Source: Anaeromyxobacter sp. PSR-1 (GTDB taxonomy: Bacteria > Myxococcota > Myxococcia > Myxococcales > Anaeromyxobacteraceae). From it: 52,947 nt of DNA. The stretch spans positions 1-52,947 of the forward strand of contig NZ_BAZG01000014.1 of assembly GCF_000964525.1 (NCBI RefSeq), read 5' to 3'. The translations under genes and the position numbers were made by a program. The first letter of the stretch is position 1. Each line of letters begins with the position of its first letter. Below the pieces are notes generated by a model that saw only the letters and a program-made list of their open reading frames with translations, did no database searches and was not told the origin of the DNA. Shown piece by piece: positions 8,256 through 20,818 of this stretch.

Positions 8256-9617
8256 ATGACGTCGAACCGCTGGTTCATCGCGGTGGCCGGCACGATCACC
8301 ATGGCGTGCCTCGGCACCGTCTACTCGTGGAGCCTGTTCACCCAGCCGCTCATCGCGGCGTTCGGCTGGTCCAGCACCACCACCACCTGGGCGTTCGCGC
8401 TCTCGATCTTCTTCCTGGGCGTGGGCGCGATCCTGGGCGGCCGCTGGCAGGACCGCTCCGGCCCGCGGCCGGTGGCGGTCACCGGCATCGTGCTGTGGGG
8501 CCTCGGGAACGTGCTCGCCGGGCTGGGGACGGCGCGCTTCGGGGCGCCCTGGATCTACGCCACCTACGGCGTGATCGGCGGCCTGGGCCTCGGCCTCGGC
8601 TACGTGACGCCGGTCGCGGCGGTGACGAAGTGGTTCCCGGACAAGCGCGGCCTCGGCACGGGCATGGTGGTGATGGGCTTCGGCCTGGGCGCGTTCATCT
8701 ACAACAACCTGCTGAAGAACGTCCCCGCCTTCGCCGAGGCGTCGCGCGAGGCCGGCCGGGTCCTCGCGGCGCGGCACGGCGGCGACGCGGCCGCGGCCAT
8801 GTCGCCGGGCGCGGTCTCGGCGGTGATGCAGACGTTCCTCTGGTCGGGGGTGGTGTTCGCCATCGTCGGCGGCGTCTGCGCGCTCGCCATGCGGAACCCG
8901 ACCGCGGCGGCGGCCGCGCCGGCCCCCGGGGCCGCGCCCTCGGCGGCGCCGGCCGCCGCACCCGCCGCGCGCGTGGCGCGCGACTACCCGCCCTCGGAGG
9001 CGCTGCGCACGCCGCAGTTCTGGGCGCTCTGGGCGATGCTGTTCCTGAACGTCACCGCCGGCATCCTGTTCATCTCGAACGCGGTGCCCATCATGCGCGA
9101 GCTCACCGGCGCGTCGCCGGAGAGCGCGCTGGCGGTCTACGGCTTCATCGCGCTGTTCAACGGCCTGGGCCGCTTCTTCTGGGGCGCGATCTCGGATCGC
9201 ATCGGCCGCAACCTCGCCTACCTGCTCATCTACGGCTCGCAGGTGGTCATCTTCTTCGCGGTGGGCGGCGTCCACTCGCTGCCGCTGGTCGCGCTGCTGT
9301 TCGCGATCGTCCTGCTCGACTACGGCGGCGGCTTCGGCACCATGCCCTCGTTCACCGCCGACTACTTCGGCACGAAGTACATGGGCGTGAACTACGGGTG
9401 GATCCTGCTGGCCTGGGGCGTGGGCGGCATCGTCGGCCCCATCTTCGTGGCGCGGGTGAAGGACCTCACCGGCTCGTTCTCCGGCGCGCTGCCGGTGATC
9501 GCGATCATGCTGCTCGTGGCCGCCATCCTGCCCATCGTCACGCGGCGCCCCGGGTCGGCGCGCGAGGAGGGCAGCCGCTGGCGGCACCTCATGCCGCCAC
9601 GGCGCGTGCACGCCTGA
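8256..9617 (+). CDS. MFS transporter, oxalate/formate antiporter (OFA) family
   Basis: 453 aa with about 12 membrane helices in two halves joined by an Ala/Pro-rich loop at about residues 212-240. Family marks include GTVYSWSLFTQPL near the N-terminus, GARWQD-like GGRWQDRSGPRP, and TPVAAVTKWFPDKRGLGTGMVVMGFGLGA. The second half has FNGLGRFFWGAISDRIGR. OFA members exchange oxalate, formate or other small carboxylates. The position right after formate dehydrogenase suggests formate, but substrate cannot be read from sequence. A strong GGAGGGAGGGGGAGG precedes ATG 8256. Two palindromic repeat units follow the stop. Confidence 0.85.
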   Translation: MTSNRWFIAVAGTITMACLGTVYSWSLFTQPLIAAFGWSSTTTTWAFALSIFFLGVGAILGGRWQDRSGPRPVAVTGIVLWGLGNVLAGLGTARFGAPWIYATYGVIGGLGLGLGYVTPVAAVTKWFPDKRGLGTGMVVMGFGLGAFIYNNLLKNVPAFAEASREAGRVLAARHGGDAAAAMSPGAVSAVMQTFLWSGVVFAIVGGVCALAMRNPTAAAAAPAPGAAPSAAPAAAPAARVARDYPPSEALRTPQFWALWAMLFLNVTAGILFISNAVPIMRELTGASPESALAVYGFIALFNGLGRFFWGAISDRIGRNLAYLLIYGSQVVIFFAVGGVHSLPLVALLFAIVLLDYGGGFGTMPSFTADYFGTKYMGVNYGWILLAWGVGGIVGPIFVARVKDLTGSFSGALPVIAIMLLVAAILPIVTRRPGSAREEGSRWRHLMPPRRVHA

Positions 9618-9670
9618 CCCTTCGACTCCGGCGAGCCTGTCGGCTCGCCTACAGGGTGAGCGGTCGAGGG
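9618..9670. repeat. Palindromic intergenic repeat, unit A
   Basis: Bounded by CCCTTCGACTCCG and CGGTCGAGGG, with an inner hairpin GGCGAGCC/GGCTCGCC and a tail ACAGGGTGAG. It directly follows the MFS stop. It resembles units at 9700 and 50503 and behaves like a REP-type element at an operon end. Confidence 0.65.
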
Positions 9671-9699
9671 TGAGCGGACGAAGGCGCTCATCCCGAGCG

Positions 9700-9757
9700 C
9701 CCTTCGACTCCGGCGAGCCTGCGGCTCGCCTACGCTCAGGGTGAGCGGGAGTCGAGG
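9700..9757. repeat. Palindromic intergenic repeat, unit B
   Basis: Same layout as unit A: CCCTTCGACTCC, hairpin GGCGAGCC/GGCTCGCC, CTCAGGGTGAGCGG, then GGAGTCGAGG. Between A and B lies a partial segment, GCGCTCATCCCGAGCG, related to the middle of the unit at 50503. Confidence 0.65.
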
Positions 9758-9911
9758 CAGGGAGGGAGCCCCGCCCCTCCGGCGGGCGCGCCAGGCGGCC
9801 GTCGCCCGCGGCCGCAGGCGCTCGCCCCCGCGCCCCGCCCTCGCGTCCGCCGGCCGCCGTTCCCACCTTGAGCGCCGGTGCCCCATTGAACGGCGCCGGG
9901 AGGGGAACGAC

Positions 9912-10583
9912 ATGGACGTGAGTCGTGGGTTGGGCGTGGCCCTCGGAGCGGCGGCGCTGCTCGTGGTCGCAGGCTGCCAGGACAAGGGCGATCGCTCGCA
10001 GCAGGGCTCGGCGCCGGGCGCCACCGCGTCGCAGCAGGCCGAGCGGAGCCAGGAGCAGGCGGCGGACGCGTCGAAGCAGGCCGCGAAGGAGCATGACCAG
10101 GCCGCGGACGCGCAGAAGGACCTCCGCGAGTCCCAGGAGAAGCTGGCGGACGCCCGGCAGAAGGCCGAGCAGAAGACCGGCGCCGCCGAGCAGAAGGACC
10201 AGCAGGCGCAGCAGCAGTCGCAGACCGCCCAGCAGCAGACCGCGCAGGCGGAGCAGCAGACGGGCGCCGCGGCGGCCGGCACCGGCAGCGCCGCGGGCGC
10301 GAGCGGCCAGGCGGGCGGCGAGCAGAAGACCGCGACCGGCCAGGTGGTCAGCGCGAGCAGCCAGGAGCTGGTGCTGCGCGATCAGGCGGGCGGCCAGGAG
10401 CTGAAGCTCAAGGTCGGGGCCGACACGCCGGTGATGAAGGACGGGAAGCGCGCCTCGATCTCCGACGTGAAGGAGGGCGCGCAGGTGCGCGCGTCCTACT
10501 CGGAGCAGGGCGGCCAGCCGCAGGCCATCCGCATCGAGGTGCAGGGCGGCGCGCAGCAGCAGGGATCGTCCGGGGCGCGGTAG
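9912..10583 (+). CDS. Gln/Ala-rich lipoprotein with C-terminal DUF5666-like domain
   Basis: 223 aa. The leader ends in the lipobox LVVAGC, so Cys22 would be lipidated and the protein anchored in an envelope membrane. Residues ~30-140 are low-complexity Gln/Ala/Lys/Glu heptad-like sequence (QQQSQTAQQQTAQAEQ), a likely coiled coil or extended spacer. Residues ~145-215 are a compact beta-rich segment (TGQVVSASSQELVLRD ... VRASYSEQGG) resembling DUF5666/OB-like domains. I know no function. GGGAGGGGAACG precedes ATG 9912; the frame is open upstream but without homology. It is a single-gene unit with a strong hairpin after it. Confidence 0.75.
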   Translation: MDVSRGLGVALGAAALLVVAGCQDKGDRSQQGSAPGATASQQAERSQEQAADASKQAAKEHDQAADAQKDLRESQEKLADARQKAEQKTGAAEQKDQQAQQQSQTAQQQTAQAEQQTGAAAAGTGSAAGASGQAGGEQKTATGQVVSASSQELVLRDQAGGQELKLKVGADTPVMKDGKRASISDVKEGAQVRASYSEQGGQPQAIRIEVQGGAQQQGSSGAR

Positions 10584-10594
10584 TCGCCGCCGCC

Positions 10595-10650
10595 GGCGAG
10601 GCGCGGCCCCGCCCACCCCGGCGCGTTCCGGGGGCGGGCGGGGCCTCGCC
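10595..10650. terminator. Bidirectional GC-rich hairpin terminator
   Basis: A long inverted repeat lies between convergent genes. GGCGAGGC-CGGCCCCGCCC-CCCCGG on the left matches CCGGGG-GGGCGGGGCC-GCC on the right around a short GCGTT-like loop. There is no T run, but the size and convergent position favour termination of both transcripts. Confidence 0.6.
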
Positions 10651-10659
10651 GTGCCCGGG

Positions 10660-12147
10660 TCAGGGGGGCAGCACCGTCTCGCCGTGCGAGAGGAACCGGT
10701 CCACCGCCTGCGCGGCCTGGCGGCCCTCGCGGATGGCCCACACCACCAGCGACTGCCCGCGGGCCATGTCGCCCGCGGCGAACACGCCGGGCACGCTCGT
10801 CATCCGGTGCTCGTCGGTCCACACGTTGCCGCGGTCGTCCAGCTTCACGCCGAACTGCTGCAGCATCGGCTTCTCGGGCCCGACGAAGCCGAGCGCGAGC
10901 AGCACCAGGTCGGCGGGGACGATCCGGTCGGTGTGCGGGATCTCCTTCGGGCCGGAGCGGCCGTCGGGGCCCTTCACCCACTCCACCTCCACCAGGTGCA
11001 GCTCCTTCACCCTGCCCTGCGCGTCCCCGATGAAGCGCTTGGTGAGCGCGCAGAAGCGGCGCGGGTCGTGCCCGAAGACCGCCTTCGCCTCCTCCTGGCC
11101 GTAGTCGGTCTTCAGCACCCGGGGCCACTGCGGCCACGGGTTGTCCCTGGGCCGCTGGTCGGGCGGGCGCGCCATGATCTCGAGCTGGGTCACGCTGCGG
11201 GCCCCGTGGCGGATGGCGGTGCCGACGCAGTCGGTGCCGGTGTCGCCGCCGCCGATGACCACCACGTGCTTGCCCTTGGCCGAGACGTACCGGCCGTCCT
11301 CGAGGTTGGAGTCGAGCAGCGACTTCGTGTTCGCGTGCAGGAACTCCATGGCGAGGTGGATGCCCTGCAGGCTGCGCCCCTCGATGGGCAGGTCGCGCGC
11401 GTGCGTGGCCCCGCCGGCCAGCACCACCGCGTCGTAGTCCTTCACCAGCCGGTCGGCCGTGATGTGCCGGCCGATCTCGGTCTCGGTGACGAAGCGCACG
11501 CCCTCGTCGGCGAGCAGCTTCACCCGCCGCTCCACCAGCCCCTTGTCGAGCTTCATGTTCGGGATGCCGTACATGAGCAGCCCGCCCACCCGGTCGGCGC
11601 GCTCGAACACCGTCACCGCGTGGCCGGCCTTGTTGAGCTGCTGCGCGGCGGCGAGGCCCGCCGGGCCGGAGCCGACGATCGCCACCCGCTTGCCGGTGCG
11701 CTCCGGCGGCGGCTGCGGGCGCACCAGCCCGGCCGCGAACGCCCGGTCCACGATCTCCGCCTCGATGGTCTTGATGGTGACGGGCGGCTCGTGGATGCCG
11801 AGCGTGCAGCTCCCCTCGCACGGCGCCGGGCAGACGCGCCCGGTGAACTCGGGGAAGTTGTTGGTCTTGGCGAGGCGGATGTACGCCTCCTCCCACTGCC
11901 CGCGGTAGACGAGGTCGTTCCACTCCGGGATGAGGTTCTGCACCGGGCACCCCGCCGCCATGCCGGCGATGAGCTTGCCGGTGTGGCAGAACGGGATGCC
12001 GCAGTCCATGCAGCGCGCGCCCTGCTGGCGGAGCGTGTCCTCCGGGTACGGCGGGTGCGCCTCGCTCCAGTCCTTGATGCGCTCCAGCGGCGGCCGCTCG
12101 TGCTTCGGCTCGCGGGGGAACTCGATGAATCCGGTCGGCTTGCCCAT
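10660..12147 (-). CDS. gltD: Glutamate synthase small subunit GltD
   Basis: 495 aa. GltD takes electrons from NADPH through FAD and Fe-S clusters to GltB for glutamate formation. The N-terminus carries cluster cysteines in CMDCGIPFC and CPVQNLIPEW, and later CPAPCEGSC. The FAD fingerprint is GSGPAGLAAAQQLNKAGH, and the NADPH fold is VVIGGGDTGTDCVGTAIRHG. The C-terminal GVFAAGDMARGQSLVV closes the FAD domain. ATG 12147 starts 2 nt after the gltB stop, so translation is probably coupled. The length is normal for the family. Confidence 0.95.
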   Translation of the reverse strand: MGKPTGFIEFPREPKHERPPLERIKDWSEAHPPYPEDTLRQQGARCMDCGIPFCHTGKLIAGMAAGCPVQNLIPEWNDLVYRGQWEEAYIRLAKTNNFPEFTGRVCPAPCEGSCTLGIHEPPVTIKTIEAEIVDRAFAAGLVRPQPPPERTGKRVAIVGSGPAGLAAAQQLNKAGHAVTVFERADRVGGLLMYGIPNMKLDKGLVERRVKLLADEGVRFVTETEIGRHITADRLVKDYDAVVLAGGATHARDLPIEGRSLQGIHLAMEFLHANTKSLLDSNLEDGRYVSAKGKHVVVIGGGDTGTDCVGTAIRHGARSVTQLEIMARPPDQRPRDNPWPQWPRVLKTDYGQEEAKAVFGHDPRRFCALTKRFIGDAQGRVKELHLVEVEWVKGPDGRSGPKEIPHTDRIVPADLVLLALGFVGPEKPMLQQFGVKLDDRGNVWTDEHRMTSVPGVFAAGDMARGQSLVVWAIREGRQAAQAVDRFLSHGETVLPP

Positions 12148-12149
12148 GT

Positions 12150-16757
<4,608 letters not shown>

Positions 16758-17127
16758 CTTCACCTTCAGTCGTACGGGAAAGTCGTCACCAGCCCGGCAC
16801 GCGCCCGTGGCCGGTCGAGCCGTTCGATGGATGTTCGGGATGCATCGACCACGCACCAGGGACCGATCCTTCCCGCCGGGATCCCCTGGCGCCGCGCCGC
16901 AGCCGCCGGCGCGCGCACCGCGTCTCTGACATGGACCGGCGAGTGTCCCCGAGCCGGGACGAGCGCGTCAAGGCAGCGGGCGTGAAACTCGTGATGCGCG
17001 CGCCGCGCGCGCCGCCGTGCACGGAAAGCGTGCACGCGGGCGCCCGGTAATCGTGCAACGTGCCGCCTCGACGGGCAGCGGATTGCGCGCGGAGGCTGTG
17101 GACTGCAACGTCGATGGGAGCGCTCCC
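16758..17127. other. Divergent intergenic region, gltB / ligase, with tandem palindrome
   Basis: About 370 bp. It holds the gltB ribosome site and, on the ligase side, two copies of the perfect palindrome CGTGCACG (17016-17023 and 17029-17036) separated by GAAAG. This can form a hairpin or a pair of operator half-sites. A near-copy, CGTGCAACGTGC, follows. No confident -35/-10 pair is visible. Confidence 0.45.
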
Positions 17128-18153
17128 GTGGCCTGGCCACCCCTCGATCTCCCCGTGGTGCCGCCCTTTCCGCCCATGGAAGCGCGCCTTGCGGACGTGC
17201 TCCCGGCGGACGAGGGATGGCAGTTCGAGCCGAAGTGGGATGGCTTTCGCTGCCTCCTATTCAAGCAGGATGCCGAGGTGGTGCTGCAGTCCAAGGCAGG
17301 CCAGCCGCTCGGCCGCTACTTCCCCGAGCTGGTGGCGGCCGGCCGCTCGCTCCGCGCGCCGAGGCTCGTGCTCGACGGCGAGATCGTCGTGCCCTCCGGG
17401 CTGGGCCTCTCCTTCGACGCGCTCCTGCAGCGGATCCACCCGGCCGAGTCCCGGGTGCAGCGCCTCGCCCGGGAGACCCCGGCGCGGCTCGTCGCCTTCG
17501 ACCTCCTCGTGGACGGGGACGGCCGCCGGCTGGTGGAGGCGCCGCTGGAGGTGCGCCGCGCCGCGCTGCTGCGCGAGGCGCCCGGGTTCCCGCCCGAGCT
17601 CTCGGTGTCGCCGGCGACGCTGCGCCGGGCCGACGCGGAGGCCTGGCTGGCGACGCCCTCCGGGACCGACGGCGTGATCGCGAAGCGGCTCGGCGTGCCG
17701 TACGCGTCCGGCGAGCGCGACGCCATGGTGAAGGTGAAGCGGGTGGTGACGCTGGACGCGGTGGTGGGCGGGTTCCGGCGCGGGCAGCGCGGCGGGCCGC
17801 CGGCCTCGCTGCTGCTCGGCCTGCACGGCCCCGACGGCCGGCTCCACCACGTGGGGCACGTCACGCTCGCGCCGCGGCAGCGCGAGCGGTTCGCCGCGCT
17901 GCTCGAGCCGCTCGCGGCGCCGGGCGCGCCGGGGTTCACCGGCGAGGCGCCGGGCGGTCCTTCGCGCTGGGCGCGCGGGCGCTCCACCGAGTGGATCCCG
18001 GTCCGGCCGGAGCTCGTCGTGGAGGTGGCCTACCGGCACGCGGCCGGCGGGCGCCTGCGCCACGGCGCGCGGCTGCTGCGCGTCCGCCCGGACAAGGCGC
18101 CCGCGCAGTGCCTGCTGCGCGACCTGCCCGGCGGCGAGGACCGCCTCGCCTGA
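17128..18153 (+). CDS. ATP-dependent DNA ligase, LigC type (stand-alone)
   Basis: 341 aa. The adenylation domain has the nucleotidyl-transferase motif EPKWDGFR, with Lys36 as the predicted AMP-binding lysine. Further motifs are LDGEIV (motif III), FDLL (IIIa), GTDGVIAKR (IV) and MVKVKRV (V). An OB-fold domain occupies the last ~120 residues. It has no polymerase or nuclease domain, so it resembles mycobacterial LigC rather than LigD. These ligases act in repair beside the NAD-dependent LigA. I chose GTG 17128, behind GGGAG, because similarity starts at LPVVPPFPPMEARL; the frame is open back to 17017. No Ku gene is in the window. Confidence 0.85.
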   Translation: MAWPPLDLPVVPPFPPMEARLADVLPADEGWQFEPKWDGFRCLLFKQDAEVVLQSKAGQPLGRYFPELVAAGRSLRAPRLVLDGEIVVPSGLGLSFDALLQRIHPAESRVQRLARETPARLVAFDLLVDGDGRRLVEAPLEVRRAALLREAPGFPPELSVSPATLRRADAEAWLATPSGTDGVIAKRLGVPYASGERDAMVKVKRVVTLDAVVGGFRRGQRGGPPASLLLGLHGPDGRLHHVGHVTLAPRQRERFAALLEPLAAPGAPGFTGEAPGGPSRWARGRSTEWIPVRPELVVEVAYRHAAGGRLRHGARLLRVRPDKAPAQCLLRDLPGGEDRLA

Positions 18154-18154
18154 A

Positions 18155-18176
18155 CGAGGCCCGGCGCCGGGCCTCG
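18155..18176. terminator. Bidirectional hairpin between convergent genes
   Basis: CGAGGCCCG and CGGGCCTCG form a perfect 9-bp stem around GCGC. It sits 1 nt after the ligase stop and 8 nt before the end of the opposing gene. No T tract. Confidence 0.5.
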
Positions 18177-18184
18177 CCCGCCGG

Positions 18185-18850
18185 CTATCTCCGCCCGCGC
18201 CGCGCCTGCACCGCCGGCGCAGGCTGCTCGACCAGGATGCCGCGCTCGCTCGCGGCGGTCGGGTGGCGCGCCGACACCCGCGGCGTCGCGTCGGCGAGAT
18301 CCTCCGCGCCCGCCTTCGCGAGCACGAGGTCCACGCGCACGGTCCCCTCGGGCACGTCCTTCGCGAGCAGGAAGCCGTCGCCGTCCGCGCTCGGCATCAC
18401 CCGGCCGAGCGGCTTGCGCGTGCCGTCCTTCGCCCGCGCCGCCACCACGTACTCCTCGCCCTGGGGCGGGGCGACCAGCCCGTACAGGATCACCCGCACC
18501 GCCTTCTGGTCGGGCATCGCCACCACGATGCCGCTCTCGGTCGGCTCCTTGGCCTTGGGATCCGCGAACAGGAGCGCGGCGGCCTGGCCCGGGCTGCGGA
18601 GCAGCCCGTCGTCGGCCCGCGCCTGGGTGAGGAGCTTGTCGCGCTCGTCGATGGTCTTCTGCAGCTCGGAGACCTGCGCCTGGGCGCGCTCGGCCTCGGT
18701 GCGGTACGAGTCCGCCTTCGACACCGTGGCGGCGGCCCAGACCACGCCGGCCGCCACGATGAGGACGAGCGGGATCACGATGAGCCAGACTTTCTTGTCG
18801 GAGCCCTCCTTGGCGAGGACGCTCCCGAACTCGATGCGGTCGCTTGGCAT
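18185..18850 (-). CDS. Membrane-anchored coiled-coil protein with anti-sigma (RskA-like) C-terminal domain
   Basis: 221 aa. A short cytoplasmic tail is followed by one membrane helix near residues 21-43 (VWLIVIPLVLIVAAGVVWAA) and a coiled coil to about residue 80 (AERAQAQVSELQKTIDERDKLL). The outer region resembles the extracytoplasmic part of RskA-type anti-sigma factors (VVAMPDQKAVRVILYGLVAP, EEYVVAARAKDG). No zinc-finger anti-sigma domain is present, and the neighbours give no clue, so true anti-sigma activity is doubtful. A TACCTT box ends 6 nt before ATG 18850. Function unknown. Confidence 0.75.
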   Translation of the reverse strand: MPSDRIEFGSVLAKEGSDKKVWLIVIPLVLIVAAGVVWAAATVSKADSYRTEAERAQAQVSELQKTIDERDKLLTQARADDGLLRSPGQAAALLFADPKAKEPTESGIVVAMPDQKAVRVILYGLVAPPQGEEYVVAARAKDGTRKPLGRVMPSADGDGFLLAKDVPEGTVRVDLVLAKAGAEDLADATPRVSARHPTAASERGILVEQPAPAVQARRGRR

Positions 18851-18856
18851 GCTCCA

Positions 18857-18862
18857 AAGGTA
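18857..18862 (-). promoter_or_regulatory. -10-like TA box (TACCTT) 6 nt before the coiled-coil gene
   Basis: On the minus strand TACCTT, then TGGAGC, then ATG at 18850. The GGAG in the spacer is too close to the start for normal ribosome binding, which favours a leaderless start. Confidence 0.5.
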
Positions 18863-19179
18863 AGGAGCGTGCCGGCGCGGGCGAGGGCCGGCCTCGCACC
18901 GAGCGTGCGGGCCGGCCGCGCGGGCGGGCCGGCCGCCGGCCGCCCGCCGGGAAGAGCCGCGGGCCCTCGCCGGTTCGGGTCCTCGAGGGCGGGGCGACGG
19001 CCTCCCCCGCCCTCACGCAGCGTTTGCGCTGATCCAGGGCAAGGTCGCTTTTCCTGCGGTGCGTACCCGCAGGGACGGCCGGGTCCGCCCGCAATCCCGG
19101 GAACTTGGCCGATCCGGACGGGGCACGACGATTGCTCTTGGTGCGCGCGCGCCGAACGGCCGCAACGGAGGAGGTGCCC
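18863..19179. other. Divergent intergenic region upstream of ccsB
   Basis: About 320 bp. An inverted repeat, CCTGCGG (19053-19059) and CCGCAGG (19067-19073), lies about 107 nt before the ccsB start and could be an operator or leader hairpin. A strong GGAGGAGG ends just before the start. Nothing else recognisable. Confidence 0.4.
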
Positions 19180-20808
19180 GTGACCGACAGCCCGACCCGC
19201 TCCACGCCCAGGCCCGCCGGCGCCGCGGAGGCGCCCGCCGTGATGGAGGTGCGCCTCACCGCGCTGCTCGTCACCGGCGCGCTGCTCGCGGGCGCGCTGC
19301 TCCAGGTCTGGGTCCCGCCGGGCGCGCTCACGCTCGTGGTGGCGAGCGGCATCGCCGGCGCGGTCGTGCTCGCGGTGGCCCTGCTCACGCCCGGCCGCCT
19401 GCGCGCGACCATCGCCGGCTTCCGCTTCACCTCCACGCTGCTGGTGGCCCTGGCGGTGTTCGCGATCATCGGCACGCTGGTGCTGCAGGGGAAGCCGGCC
19501 GAGTTCTACCGGCTGCGCTACGGCGCGGCCGCGCCGCTGATCCTCGGGCTGCACCTCGACGACGTCTTCCACGGCCTGCCGTTCGCCGGCCTGATGGCGC
19601 TGTTCGGGGCGGCGGTGATCGCCTCCGCCGCGCAGCGCTGGCCGCTGCGCGCGCGCAACGCCGGCTTCTTCCTCTGCCACCTCGGGCTCATCACCTCGCT
19701 GGGCGGCGCCGCCGCCTCGGCCGCGCTCTCGATCCGCGGCCGCATCGACCTGCACGCGGGCGGCGAGACGGCCACGCACGTGCGCGTCACCAAGGCGGGC
19801 ATGGACACCGGCGGCGCGGCGCCGCTCGGCTTCGACCTGCGCCTCGACCGGTTCGACCTGGTGAACTACGAGACCGAGTACCGCGTCGGCTACTACCGCC
19901 AGGAGCTGGTCCGGGACGAGCACGGCACGCACAAGCAGTGGAAGCTGGCCGCGAGCTTCGACCCCGACCTCGCGAAGCACCTGCTCCCGGGCGGCGACAC
20001 GTTCCGCCTGAAGGCGATCTGGCCCGACTTCACGCTGCAGGACCAGGTGACGCCGGTCGCGGCGGGCGGGCAGCCGGCGCTGGAGGCCACGCTGGAGGGG
20101 CAGACGCGCTGGCTGCTGCCGGGCGAGCGCCTCGCCACCCCGGACGGCCGCGCCGCGGTGGTGTTCGGCTGGGAGCGCCCCGCCGCCCCGCCGGGCGTGC
20201 TCACCGCGTTCCTCGTCTCCGGCGCCGAGCGGAAGGTGATCGTCCACACCGCCGACGGCGAGTCGGAGGTCGCGCTCGCCGAGGGGCTCGCGCTCGCCGG
20301 CGGCGCGGTGAGGCTCGGCGCGCTCGTGCCGCAGGCGCAGCGCACGCGCGTCCCCGCCACCGCCTCGGCCGAGTGGAAGCGGCCGGTGGTGCAGCTCGAG
20401 GCCGTGCGCGACGGCGTGCCGGCCGAGAAGACGATGGCCGCGGACCGGCCGGAGGCGCTGTTCCTCGACGCCGATCACGCGCTGGTCTTCGAGCGCCGGG
20501 ACGGCGAGGTGAAGGCGTTCCTCTCGACCGTCACCGCCACGCGGGGCGACGAGTCGCTCCGCACGGTGGTGGCCGTGAACGAGCCGGTCACCTTCGCGGG
20601 CTGGACGCTCTACCAGGTGAACTACAACCCGCAGGACCCGACCTACTCCGGCCTGGAGGCGGTGCACGACCCCGGGGTCGCCTGGGTGTTCGCCGGGTTC
20701 GCGCTCATCAGCCTGGGCGTGGCCTACATGTTCTACGTCGAGCCGCGGCTGAAGGGGCGCCGCCGCTCGCAGCCCGGCGTCCCCGCCTCCCCCGCGCAGG
20801 CAGCCTGA
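19180..20808 (+). CDS. ccsB: Cytochrome c biogenesis protein CcsB/ResB
   Basis: 542 aa. CcsB (ResB) works with CcsA to carry haem across the membrane and attach it to apocytochromes c (system II). Three membrane helices lie in the first ~200 residues, including the block MEVRLTALLVTGALLAGALL and FRFTSTLLVALAVFAIIGTL. A large periplasmic domain follows (~210-485), then a last helix near residues 500-525. NEPVTFAGWTLYQVNYNPQDP is a typical ResB ending. GTG 19180, 4 nt after GGAGGAGGTG, is preferred over an upstream ATG at 19105 with no ribosome site. It is paired with ccsA 10 nt downstream and would serve the many haem c proteins at 30-43 kb. Confidence 0.88.
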   Translation: MTDSPTRSTPRPAGAAEAPAVMEVRLTALLVTGALLAGALLQVWVPPGALTLVVASGIAGAVVLAVALLTPGRLRATIAGFRFTSTLLVALAVFAIIGTLVLQGKPAEFYRLRYGAAAPLILGLHLDDVFHGLPFAGLMALFGAAVIASAAQRWPLRARNAGFFLCHLGLITSLGGAAASAALSIRGRIDLHAGGETATHVRVTKAGMDTGGAAPLGFDLRLDRFDLVNYETEYRVGYYRQELVRDEHGTHKQWKLAASFDPDLAKHLLPGGDTFRLKAIWPDFTLQDQVTPVAAGGQPALEATLEGQTRWLLPGERLATPDGRAAVVFGWERPAAPPGVLTAFLVSGAERKVIVHTADGESEVALAEGLALAGGAVRLGALVPQAQRTRVPATASAEWKRPVVQLEAVRDGVPAEKTMAADRPEALFLDADHALVFERRDGEVKAFLSTVTATRGDESLRTVVAVNEPVTFAGWTLYQVNYNPQDPTYSGLEAVHDPGVAWVFAGFALISLGVAYMFYVEPRLKGRRRSQPGVPASPAQAA

Positions 20809-20818
20809 GGAGACCGCG

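Noticed and set aside
9618-9757. Repeat pair as a CRISPR array
   Set aside because: Only two units, each palindromic, no uniform spacers and no cas genes.
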